Assembly: GCA_902528415.1 (NCBI GenBank)
Contig: CABZSR010000011.1
Span: 1 to 54,249 of the forward strand
Source of the DNA: an uncultured SAR116 cluster alpha proteobacterium
GTDB taxonomy: Bacteria > Pseudomonadota > Alphaproteobacteria > Puniceispirillales > Marisalimonadaceae
Length of the DNA: 54,249 nucleotides
Direction: 5' to 3'
Shown: positions 46,880-54,249 of the stretch, one piece after another
Layout of the letters: each line of letters begins with the position of its first letter
Position numbering within the stretch: the first letter of the stretch is position 1
Translations under genes and position numbers: made by a program
The notes under the pieces: generated by a model
What the model was told of the DNA's origin: nothing
Seen by the model: only the letters and a program-made list of their open reading frames with translations
The model's database searches: none

Positions 46880-48574
46880 TTAACTTTTTAAAGCGAGATA
46901 TGATGAGTATTTTTTAAAAAGCTTATTACGTTTTATTCTAACATAATTTCCCATTTTTGGAATTACGACGTAATTAAAAATAGATAACAGTAAACTTGAT
47001 ATACAGATAATATTTATTAGCTTTGTAAACCAATTATGTGTTTGATATTCGTATTGGATAGAAAAATCTTCATTATTATTTAATGCTAAATTCCATAAAT
47101 ATTCTGAATTTGAACCAAAAAATAAATTATTAAAAAACCAACCCGAAAAAATTAAAAATATTGCCAGTATAAATAGAATTGTTTTAGTCAAAAACATTTT
47201 TTCATCAATTTTATTATATAAATGGATATTACAATTATTTTGACACAAAAATACAATAAAAATATTTTTAAACAGAGTATATGATAATAAAAAAATATAA
47301 CAAACATATATTATTATAAGAAAAAAGATAAATATTTCATTAAATGGTAAGATTAAAGAAAAAATTAACTTTTTAGAATAAAACCCCGAGAAAAAAGGAA
47401 ATCCGATTAATGACAAAGAACTAATTAATGTGAATAAAAATGTAGATGGAGTCTTAATTAAAAGCGATCCCATTCTATTTATTTGATGTTCACCATTAAG
47501 TTTAATCATTATAATTGCAAAGCATAAGAAAAGCATTGTTAAGGATAATGTTGATGTCAGCAAATAAAATAAAGCACCATTATATGCTTTTAGTCCAATT
47601 AAAAAGATTATTATTCCGAATTGAGAAGAAGCAACATAAAATGCTAAACTTTTTAAGTCTCTTGAAATGCAAAATAATAAAGTGAAAATTATTGTTATAA
47701 TAAGTCCTAGTAGAGTAATAATATTGAAAAAATTGTAAGAGAACTGAATTAATGGTAAAAACCTCAAAAGAAAATATATTCCAGCGGGTAAAAATACTAC
47801 TGAAAATAACAAAGCAAATGTGGAATGTTTATTTTTCAAAAAGTAATATTTTGAACCCTGTTTAAAAAATTGTCTGCATCTCAATAAAAAAGATAAAAAT
47901 AAAATAAATAAAATTAACTCAAAATTACTAATTTCTAAATCAAACAATATTAGTTTCTTGTTTGTTTCAAAGTAATTACTTTCAAATATGACGTCAAAAT
48001 TGACTGAATTTGTGTATGAGTAAAGAAAGAATAAACATAAAAAAATACCTAAATCTGATAGTCTGTTATATAGAAAAACTAGATTTTTGTCATTTGAATC
48101 CATTTGTTTTTTTGAATGATTTATTAAAAAATAGGAAGACATTATAATTATTTGCCAACCTACAAATAATTGAATTAAATTATTTGAAGACACCAGTGTT
48201 AATATACCGAATATTGATAGAGATGAGTTTTTAATTATTTTTAGATCAAGTTTATTTTCTTTATATATACTTATTAAATAAATAGTGAAGATAGTTGCAA
48301 AGAAGGTTATAAATATAATTAATCCCGATACAAATAAATCTAATCTTAAAGACCAATCTATTAAAAAGTGTTCGAATTTTAAAATTGAATAAAAATAAAG
48401 TGGCAGATCATTATCAAAATTTAATAATTTTAAAAATATAAATATACTTATTATAAATATTGAACCCATAAAAGCTGAGTGCAAAATAAACAAAAATTTT
48501 GTTTTTTTAATATTTTCCAAAAACTGAAAAATTAAAAAACTCAGCAAGGGAAAAACAAACAATAATATTTCCAA
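46880..48574 (-). CDS. NuoL-like membrane protein lacking most proton-pumping residues
   Basis: A 564-residue polytopic protein (about 14 hydrophobic helices) of the NuoL/NuoM/MrpA family. Recognisable NuoL landmarks are LFVGWQ (136-141), YNRLSDLGIF (169-178), the LAFYVASSQFG stretch near 310-320, NRMGSLLIKTP (366-376) and FPFFSGFYSKKLI (392-404). Aligned by eye with E. coli NuoL, the helix-5 glutamate is Q141, the helix-8 histidine is F257, and the HxxxHxxxK of helix 11 is Y337, S341 and L345. R232 stands near the helix-7 lysine. The lateral helix appears absent. The frame is intact, so it is probably still under selection. No other nuo gene is nearby; it lies between nqrF and birA. Relic, NQR-associated subunit or ion channel are all possible. 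Confidence 0.75.
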   Translation of the reverse strand: MEILLFVFPLLSFLIFQFLENIKKTKFLFILHSAFMGSIFIISIFIFLKLLNFDNDLPLYFYSILKFEHFLIDWSLRLDLFVSGLIIFITFFATIFTIYLISIYKENKLDLKIIKNSSLSIFGILTLVSSNNLIQLFVGWQIIIMSSYFLINHSKKQMDSNDKNLVFLYNRLSDLGIFLCLFFLYSYTNSVNFDVIFESNYFETNKKLILFDLEISNFELILFILFLSFLLRCRQFFKQGSKYYFLKNKHSTFALLFSVVFLPAGIYFLLRFLPLIQFSYNFFNIITLLGLIITIIFTLLFCISRDLKSLAFYVASSQFGIIIFLIGLKAYNGALFYLLTSTLSLTMLFLCFAIIMIKLNGEHQINRMGSLLIKTPSTFLFTLISSLSLIGFPFFSGFYSKKLIFSLILPFNEIFIFFLIIIYVCYIFLLSYTLFKNIFIVFLCQNNCNIHLYNKIDEKMFLTKTILFILAIFLIFSGWFFNNLFFGSNSEYLWNLALNNNEDFSIQYEYQTHNWFTKLINIICISSLLLSIFNYVVIPKMGNYVRIKRNKLFKKYSSYLALKS

Positions 48575-48659
48575 ATTATAACTCTAACAATTTAATATCA
48601 AAATATAATAAAACAGCTACTAGCTAATTTAAATAATTAATAAATAGTTAGATTAATGA

Positions 48660-49880
48660 TTATCCACCAAAATCGTCAAGCATAATATCTTCTCTATCAA
48701 CACCTAAGTCAAGAAGCATATTAATAACCGATTGGTTCATCATTGGAGGACCACACATATAAAACTCACAGTCCTCAGGAGCTGGATGATCTTTTAAATA
48801 TTGTTCGTACAACACATTGTGTATAAATCCAGTATGACCTTCCCATTTATCTTCAGGCATTGCGTCTGAAAGAGCAACATGCCAGCTAAAGTTTGGATTG
48901 TCTTTATCTAATTTGTTAAAATCTTCTACGTAAAACATCTCTTTCTTTGATCTGGCACCGTACCAAAAAGTTACTTTACGATTTGTCTTAATTCTATTGA
49001 ATTGATCAAAAAGATGACTTCTCATCGGAGCCATACCAGCTCCACCCCCAATAAAAACCATCTCTTTATCAGTTTCCCTCGCATAAAACTCACCAAAAGG
49101 ACCAGATATTACAACTTCATCACCCGCTTTTAAGTTAAAAATGTATGATGACATTTTACCTGCAGGAATACCTGAAGAACCCGGTGGAGGTGAAGCTATT
49201 CTTACATTTAACATTACAATGCCTTTTTCGGCAGGACAATTAGCCATTGAATAAGCTCTTTCAATAGGTTCATTACTTTCGGCATTGAAATCCCATATTT
49301 TAAATCTGTCCCAATCTTCATGATATTCTTTATCAACATCAAAATCTTTATAAGACAAAGAATATTTTGGAGCCTCAATTTGTATATAACCCCCTGCACG
49401 AAAATTTACATCTTCACCCTCTGGCAACTCTAATATTAATTCTTTTATAAATGTAGCCACGTTATCATTACTACGAACTTTACATCTCCATTTTTTTACA
49501 CCAAAAACTTCTTCTGGAACCTCAATTTGCATATCTTGTTTAACTGCAACTTGACAAGATAACCTGTCACCGCAAGATGCTTCCCTTTTATTAATATGCC
49601 CTAGTTCGGTTGGAAGTATCGACCCACCACCAGCGTGAACTTTAACTCTGCATTGAGCACATGTGCCTCCACCACCACATGCTGAAGGTACAAAAAGTTT
49701 TTCAGATGCTAATGTTTGTAATAATTTACCACCTGCAGGAACTGTGACAGTCTTTTCACCATTAATAGTGATATTAACATCTCCAGAAGAAACTAATTTA
49801 CTTCGAGCTAGTACTATTATCGAAACTAAAGTTAGTACGATCATTGTAAAAAGAGTTATACCGAGAATAAAAGTGTCCAT
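48660..49880 (-). CDS. nqrF: Na+-NQR subunit F (NADH dehydrogenase, FAD/2Fe-2S)
   Basis: NqrF is the NADH-oxidising entry subunit. Of 406 aa: one N-terminal transmembrane helix (about 4-24); a ferredoxin domain with cluster cysteines C68, C74, C77 and C109 ([12 protein letters not shown] ... LSC); a FAD motif RAYSMANCP (208-216); an NADH motif [12 protein letters not shown] (278-289); and the conserved end MLDDFGG. All cofactor ligands are present. It is the last nqr gene; the small nqrM gene that follows it in Vibrio is absent, and the NuoL-like gene comes next after 85 bp. Confidence 0.97.
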   Translation of the reverse strand: MDTFILGITLFTMIVLTLVSIIVLARSKLVSSGDVNITINGEKTVTVPAGGKLLQTLASEKLFVPSACGGGGTCAQCRVKVHAGGGSILPTELGHINKREASCGDRLSCQVAVKQDMQIEVPEEVFGVKKWRCKVRSNDNVATFIKELILELPEGEDVNFRAGGYIQIEAPKYSLSYKDFDVDKEYHEDWDRFKIWDFNAESNEPIERAYSMANCPAEKGIVMLNVRIASPPPGSSGIPAGKMSSYIFNLKAGDEVVISGPFGEFYARETDKEMVFIGGGAGMAPMRSHLFDQFNRIKTNRKVTFWYGARSKKEMFYVEDFNKLDKDNPNFSWHVALSDAMPEDKWEGHTGFIHNVLYEQYLKDHPAPEDCEFYMCGPPMMNQSVINMLLDLGVDREDIMLDDFGG

Positions 49881-49892
49881 TTATTTAAATCC

Positions 49893-50501
49893 TTAAAGTT
49901 TAACACCAGAAAAACACATAAAAGCCATAGCCATTAATCCTGCAGTAATGAATGTGATACCCAGGCCTTGCAGTCCATCGGGAATATCACTATATTTTAG
50001 CTTTTCTCTTACACCAGCCATTGTAGCTATAGCTAAAGCCCAACCAAAACCAGATGCTATTCCATAGGTTGTTGCTTCAGAAAAATTATAATCTCTTTCA
50101 ACCATGAATAATGAACCACCTAAAATTGCGCAATTAACTGTTATTAAAGGTAAAAAAATACCTAGTGCGTTGTATAAAGGTGGAAAATACTTGTCTAAAA
50201 TCATTTCTAAAATTTGAACTAATGCTGCAATAACACCAATATAGGATATCAATCCTAAAAATGTCAAATCAACATCAGGAAAACCTGCCCACGCAAGTGC
50301 TCCAGGCTTAAGCAAATATGATAATATAATATTATTAGCTGGAACGGTTATAGATTGCACTATCATTACTGAAATGCCTAGACCAATAGCTGTAGAAATT
50401 TTTTTTGATACCGCAATAAACGTACACATACCAAGAAAGAATGACAGTGCAAGATTTTCAACAAATATTGCTTTTACGGCTAATGAAATTAAAGCTTCCA
50501 T
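49893..50501 (-). CDS. nqrE: Na+-NQR subunit E
   Basis: An integral membrane subunit (202 aa, six predicted helices) homologous to NqrD and RnfA. It carries the two conserved intramembrane cysteines C26 (FLGMCTF) and C124 ([10 protein letters not shown]) that help hold an iron-sulfur centre between NqrD and NqrE. Further landmarks are [15 protein letters not shown] (core GIFLPLI) and [19 protein letters not shown]. It overlaps nqrD by one base. Confidence 0.97.
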   Translation of the reverse strand: MEALISLAVKAIFVENLALSFFLGMCTFIAVSKKISTAIGLGISVMIVQSITVPANNIILSYLLKPGALAWAGFPDVDLTFLGLISYIGVIAALVQILEMILDKYFPPLYNALGIFLPLITVNCAILGGSLFMVERDYNFSEATTYGIASGFGWALAIATMAGVREKLKYSDIPDGLQGLGITFITAGLMAMAFMCFSGVKL

Positions 50502-51154
50502 TAATGAATCTCTAGTGACTGTATTTTATATTCACGTTCTTCGACTTGTGATTTCTTCCAGGAACGCACACCCCAAATTAAAAAACCAATTATAAAAAAC
50601 GCAGATGGCGGCAATAATAATAAACCATTTGGAACATACCATCCACCATTGTTAACTGGGTCTAAAATGGTTATTCCAAATAATGTACCTGAACCAAAAA
50701 GTTCTCTTACTACCCCTACGCACATTAATAACAAGCTGTAACCTAATCCATTTCCAACTCCATCTACAAAAGAATTGAAAGGAGTGTTTTTCATAGCAAA
50801 AGCTTCTGCTCTTCCCATAACAATACAGTTAGTTATTATTAATCCAACAAACACGGATAACGTCTTAGATATTTCATAAGCATATGCTTTTATTATTTGA
50901 TCAACAAGGATAACAAGAGAAGCTATAATAACCATCTGGACAATTATCCTTATAGAGTTTGGAATATAATTTCTAAGAAAAGAAATAAATAACGAGGAAA
51001 ATCCCGTAACAGCAATAACAGCTAAAGACATGACGAAAGCTACATTCAAAGAAGAGGTTACTGCTAAAGCAGAACAAATACCCAAAACCTGAAGAGTTAT
51101 AGGATTATTGTCAACTAAAGGATCGACTAGTAATTGTTTTCTAGTCTGAGACAT
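50501..51154 (-). CDS. nqrD: Na+-NQR subunit D
   Basis: A 217-residue membrane subunit paired with NqrE in inverted topology. Conserved cysteines C27 ([11 protein letters not shown]) and C110 ([16 protein letters not shown]) are present. [17 protein letters not shown] and a [13 protein letters not shown] stretch are typical of NqrD/RnfE. It overlaps both nqrC and nqrE by one base, so the whole D-E-C group should be translated in a coupled way. Confidence 0.97.
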   Translation of the reverse strand: MSQTRKQLLVDPLVDNNPITLQVLGICSALAVTSSLNVAFVMSLAVIAVTGFSSLFISFLRNYIPNSIRIIVQMVIIASLVILVDQIIKAYAYEISKTLSVFVGLIITNCIVMGRAEAFAMKNTPFNSFVDGVGNGLGYSLLLMCVGVVRELFGSGTLFGITILDPVNNGGWYVPNGLLLLPPSAFFIIGFLIWGVRSWKKSQVEEREYKIQSLEIH

Positions 51155-51945
51155 TAAGCTGCTCCATTTTTTAAATTATTAAGAAATTTTTTAAAGCCAT
51201 CTTTACCCATCCAAAACTTTACTAGATTATCTACGCCATTGGAAGTAAGTGTAGCACCTGCTAATGCATCAATATGGTGTTCTTTATATTTTTGGGTTTT
51301 AGCAACTTGTATCATTAATTCGCCATTTTCATTATTTAATTTTTTACCTTTCCACTGAGCTTTCCATTTAGGATTATCAACTTCAGCACCTAAACCAGGT
51401 GTTTCAGCATGTTGATAAAATTGAAGACCGAAAATATCATTAAGGTTATCCTCTAATGCAATAAAGCCATATAATGTAGACCATAAACCATATCCATGGA
51501 TAGGTAGAATAATTTTATCAAGAGATCCATCATCTTTTTTTAAAAGATAAATAGTTGCATAGTTAGTTCTTCTTCCAATAGAAGCAGGATCATTTTCTAG
51601 AGAAACACTTAGTAATGGATCCTGAGCTGCTTTTTTATCATCAAAAATAGATGGGTCAAATTTATCAGTAAACTTACCACTATTAAGGTCCACTACTAAT
51701 GGTTGGAAGGAAGAAAATGTTTTATTTACGTCAATACCCTCATGATAAACACCTGCTACTTGTAGAATATTTTTTTGCTTATCAATTGCTTTATTAACTT
51801 CCTGTATAGACTTAAGGTTTACAGCAGCAAAAGAGACAACCATAGAACAAACAAAGCATAAAGCAGTTGCAACTATAACTGTTTTAACAATACCATCGAC
51901 AGGCATATTTTTAAATTTAGTAAATATATTATTTGAATCATACAC
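51154..51945 (-). CDS. nqrC: Na+-NQR subunit C (FMN-binding)
   Basis: NqrC carries covalently bound FMN outside the membrane. Of 263 aa: one N-terminal helix (about 19-41), then the FMN_bind domain with [14 protein letters not shown] and the attachment motif AGATLTS (229-235), where T232 takes FMN. Attachment normally needs ApbE, which is not in the window. It overlaps nqrB by 8 nt. Confidence 0.96.
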   Translation of the reverse strand: MYDSNNIFTKFKNMPVDGIVKTVIVATALCFVCSMVVSFAAVNLKSIQEVNKAIDKQKNILQVAGVYHEGIDVNKTFSSFQPLVVDLNSGKFTDKFDPSIFDDKKAAQDPLLSVSLENDPASIGRRTNYATIYLLKKDDGSLDKIILPIHGYGLWSTLYGFIALEDNLNDIFGLQFYQHAETPGLGAEVDNPKWKAQWKGKKLNNENGELMIQVAKTQKYKEHHIDALAGATLTSNGVDNLVKFWMGKDGFKKFLNNLKNGAA

Positions 51946-53146
51946 TTAATTTAGCCCTTCTTTTGATGTTCGCCATTACTACAAAATGATCTATCAATGG
52001 GGCAAAAATATTTCCAAATAAAATCGCTAACATCATTCCCTCTGGAAATGCTGGGTTTAAAACTCTTATCATCACAACCATGAAACCAATCAAAGCTCCA
52101 TATATATAACGACCCATATTAGTGTGACTAGCAGAGACTGGCTCTGTGACCATAAATACTAAACCAAAGGCGTAACTACCAATTACTAAATGCCAATACC
52201 ACGGCATGCTAAACATAGGGTTGGTATCAGAACCAACCCAATTTAAAAAAGAAGAAAAGACTATCATACCTAATAAACAGCCAACTATCATTCTATAGTT
52301 AGCTATTTTTGTCATCAAAAGAAAAACTAAGCCCATACCTATGGCTAGCGTTGAAGTTTCGCCTAATGATCCTTGAATATTACCCAAGAATGCGTCTAGC
52401 CAAGTTATTCCGTAATTACTAAGACTTTCATAGCCTTCAGAAGCAGAGATACTTAAGGAAGTGGCAGCAGAGTAACCGTCAACTGGTGTCCAAATTGAGT
52501 CACCTGACATGTAAGCTGGATAAGCAAAATATAAAAAAGCACGACCTGTAAGGGCAGGATTAAGAAAATTTTTACCAGTCCCCCCAAACACTTCTTTTCC
52601 AACAACTACTCCAAAGGCTATTCCGAGAGCAACTTGCCATAAGGGAGTAGATGCGGGTAAAGTTAGCGCAAAAAGCATAGAAGAAACTAAAAAACCTTCA
52701 TTAACCTCGTGTCCTCTTATTGTAGCAAACGTTACTTCACATAAACCACCTGCAATTAGTGTTATTAGATAAATAGGAAGAAAATATAATAAGCCATGCG
52801 AAATATTTGATAATAGACTTTGTGGATCAAGTCCAATTCCTGTTAATTCTAAAAGAGCAATTCTCCAACCTATGTCACCACTTGATCCAACTGATGCTAA
52901 AGCTGAGTTGGTTTGAAAACCTGTATTATATAGAGCCCACAATATACAAGGTATAGTTGATATAACGACATAAGTCATCACCCTTTTCATATCAACAAAA
53001 CTTCTAGCGTGAGGAGCTACTTTTGTTACAGTATTACTCGTAAAAAATATTGTCTCAACCATTTCAAAGATCGGATAATATTTTTCATATTTTCCACCTC
53101 TTCCAAAATGAGGTTCAATAGAATTGAAATAACTACGTAATGACAT
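51938..53146 (-). CDS. nqrB: Na+-NQR subunit B (FMN, riboflavin, Na+ path)
   Basis: NqrB is the largest membrane subunit (402 aa) and carries the quinone site and the sodium path. PHFGRGGKYEKYYPIFEM near the start, VGKEVFGGTGKNFLNPALTGRAF (core GGTGKNFLNPALTGR) and the FMN attachment motif DGYSAATSLS with T229 are present. In the usual SGAT motif the glycine is here alanine (SAAT), a mild change. The C-terminal VTEPVSASHTNMGRYIYG is conserved. It lies 3 nt after nqrA. Confidence 0.97.
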   Translation of the reverse strand: MSLRSYFNSIEPHFGRGGKYEKYYPIFEMVETIFFTSNTVTKVAPHARSFVDMKRVMTYVVISTIPCILWALYNTGFQTNSALASVGSSGDIGWRIALLELTGIGLDPQSLLSNISHGLLYFLPIYLITLIAGGLCEVTFATIRGHEVNEGFLVSSMLFALTLPASTPLWQVALGIAFGVVVGKEVFGGTGKNFLNPALTGRAFLYFAYPAYMSGDSIWTPVDGYSAATSLSISASEGYESLSNYGITWLDAFLGNIQGSLGETSTLAIGMGLVFLLMTKIANYRMIVGCLLGMIVFSSFLNWVGSDTNPMFSMPWYWHLVIGSYAFGLVFMVTEPVSASHTNMGRYIYGALIGFMVVMIRVLNPAFPEGMMLAILFGNIFAPLIDHFVVMANIKRRAKLSV

Positions 53147-53149
53147 TAA

Positions 53150-54249
53150 TTAACCTTCTTTCTCAATTTTTTGAAGACTTTCTCTCAAAGCTACACCATA
53201 TTCATATTTAGCAGGACAAGCAAAAGTACATAAAGCGACGTCTTCTTCGTCTAATTCTAAAGCACCTAAAGACTGAGCAACGTCAGTATCCATAACCAAC
53301 AATGATCTTAATAATTGGGTAGGTAAAAGGTCTTGTGGCATTAAAGTTTCAAAGACACCTGTAGGGACCATTGCCCTTCTACCACCATTTAGATTTGATG
53401 TTAAATTAAATAACTTAAAAAAACTAAACGCTGATAGTAAAACTGGCATTACAGAAAATTTGCTAGGTTGTGGTTTAATCCAACCAAAAAAATGTTTTTC
53501 TTTATCTTCTTTTATGATAGTTATTTGACGAGAATATTTTCCTAAAAAAGCCAAATCATCAACAGCATGAAACCCAGACAAGACAGAACCTGAAATTACT
53601 CTGCAATTTTCAATTTTTGGGTATTCACCTTCAAGTATATCATCTAAAGATGCACCTAAAACTGTTTTAACTAATCTTGGGTTGTTGGCAAGGGGTCCAG
53701 CAATCGATACAATGCGATTAATATTAATGAAGCCTGTTAAAAATAATTTACCTATAGCTATAACGTCTTGATAACCAATTGACCATACAGTTTTGTCAGA
53801 GTTTGGAGGATCAAGAAAGTGCATGTGCGTTCCAGGCAAACCAGCTGGGTGTGGACCAGCAAATTCATATGTTTCAAATTCACTAAATTTAATACTGCTA
53901 TTTTCTTTTTTACAAACGAAAACCTTACCATCTGTGAGGGATGAAATCTTTTTGACGCCTTCATTAAAAGCTTTTAAATCATTACTAATAATTAATTCTG
54001 CGTCTGGGCATAACGGCTCAGTGTCCATAGCCGTAACAAAAATTGAAGAAGGTTTTGAATCACTTGCTGGAACCTTTGAATAAGGCCTTGTTAGAAATGA
54101 AGTCCATAAACCACTATCAAACAAGCAATTTTTAATAAATTCAGTCTTATTTTTAATCTTTGAATGTAATTTAGTAATTGCTATTCCTTTATGATCAAAA
54201 TCCTCAACTTCTATTACAACGCTTAAAAGAACTCTTTTTTCGCCTCTAT
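53150..54249 (-). CDS. nqrA: Na+-NQR subunit A (5' end outside the window)
   Basis: NqrA is a peripheral cytoplasmic subunit near the quinone site. The frame stays open to the window edge. Residues upstream of a TTG at 54124 read RGEKRVLLSVVIEVEDFD, which matches the interior of NqrA (GAKRVLQSVVIEV in Vibrio). The gene is therefore truncated by the window and does not start at 54124. Other landmarks are SGLWTSFLTRPYSKVPA, FVTAMDTEPL, GPHPAGLPGTHMHFL, RVISGSVLSG and LGALELDEEDVALCTFACP (core ALELDEEDVALC). It ends with the family tail ESLQKIEKEG. About 80 N-terminal residues are missing. Confidence 0.96.
   Translation of the reverse strand, partial: RGEKRVLLSVVIEVEDFDHKGIAITKLHSKIKNKTEFIKNCLFDSGLWTSFLTRPYSKVPASDSKPSSIFVTAMDTEPLCPDAELIISNDLKAFNEGVKKISSLTDGKVFVCKKENSSIKFSEFETYEFAGPHPAGLPGTHMHFLDPPNSDKTVWSIGYQDVIAIGKLFLTGFININRIVSIAGPLANNPRLVKTVLGASLDDILEGEYPKIENCRVISGSVLSGFHAVDDLAFLGKYSRQITIIKEDKEKHFFGWIKPQPSKFSVMPVLLSAFSFFKLFNLTSNLNGGRRAMVPTGVFETLMPQDLLPTQLLRSLLVMDTDVAQSLGALELDEEDVALCTFACPAKYEYGVALRESLQKIEKEG

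Noticed and set aside
53150-54124. NqrA as a 324-residue protein starting with TTG at 54124
   Set aside because: Codons upstream of 54124 remain open to the window edge and encode residues matching the NqrA interior, so the gene is cut by the window rather than short.

Overview
The window looks like a piece of a chromosome from a small-genome, AT-rich (by eye about 30% GC) alphaproteobacterium, most likely a free-living marine one. The alphaproteobacterial assignment rests on gene order and on family-specific gene forms: ispD-ispF fusion, E1-beta with its own lipoyl domain, the ntrBC-ntrYX-trkA-aminotransferase-hflX block, recG-sdhE-mfd, plsX-fabH-ihfA-merR with a cytochrome bc1 chaperone, and birA-coaX-rnj-DUF1467. 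A complete Na+-translocating NADH:quinone oxidoreductase (NQR) operon suggests a marine, sodium-using respiratory chain. Bacteria of the HIMB59/AEGEAN-169 or SAR11-like type would fit, but I cannot place it to genus. Genes are packed tightly: no spacer exceeds about 110 bp, and I found no tRNA, rRNA, insertion sequence, prophage or CRISPR array.

Layout. 1-5.8 kb: mfd (cut by the window edge), sdhE, recG, a DUF502 membrane protein, mazG and a YdfG-like dehydrogenase. 5.8-16.4 kb (minus): inositol-monophosphatase-family protein, hflX, class IV aminotransferase, trkA, and the two nitrogen/redox two-component systems ntrX-ntrY and ntrC-ntrB. 16.5-18.7 kb (plus): ispDF, pgpA, cinA. 18.7-30.5 kb (minus): coq10, lipA, the pyruvate dehydrogenase genes lpd-pdhC-pdhB-pdhA, a DivIC/FtsB protein, eno, kdsA, pyrG, secG, tpiA. 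30.6-32.5 kb: ppiD (plus). 32.5-35.8 kb (minus): merR-type regulator, ihfA, fabH, plsX, cytochrome bc1 chaperone. 35.9 kb: bamE (plus). 36.3-46.8 kb (minus): thiL, nusB, ribH, ribBA, ribE, ribD, nrdR, glyA, rpiB, DUF1467, RNase J, coaX, birA. 46.9-54.2 kb (minus): a NuoL-like membrane protein and nqrF-E-D-C-B-A, with nqrA running off the end.

How it works together. Enolase and pyruvate dehydrogenase feed acetyl-CoA and NADH. Lipoate (lipA), FMN/FAD (rib genes) and CoA (coaX) supply cofactors for PDH and NQR, and NQR passes electrons to quinone while exporting Na+. The bc1 chaperone and Coq10-like protein point to a quinol/cytochrome c branch. kdsA, bamE, ppiD and plsX/fabH/pgpA build a Gram-negative envelope.

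Most notable points. (1) NQR occupies the position where other alphaproteobacteria carry nuo upstream of birA-coaX-rnj, with one intact NuoL-like gene left that has lost most of the residues associated with proton pumping. (2) NtrC keeps its receiver and DNA-binding helix-turn-helix but has lost the GAFTGA loop and the Walker B acidic pair, so it is probably not a sigma-54 activator. (3) fabH and RNase J are each broken by a one-base homopolymer shift: a 9-G run and a 4-A run. (4) hfq is missing from its usual place next to hflX.
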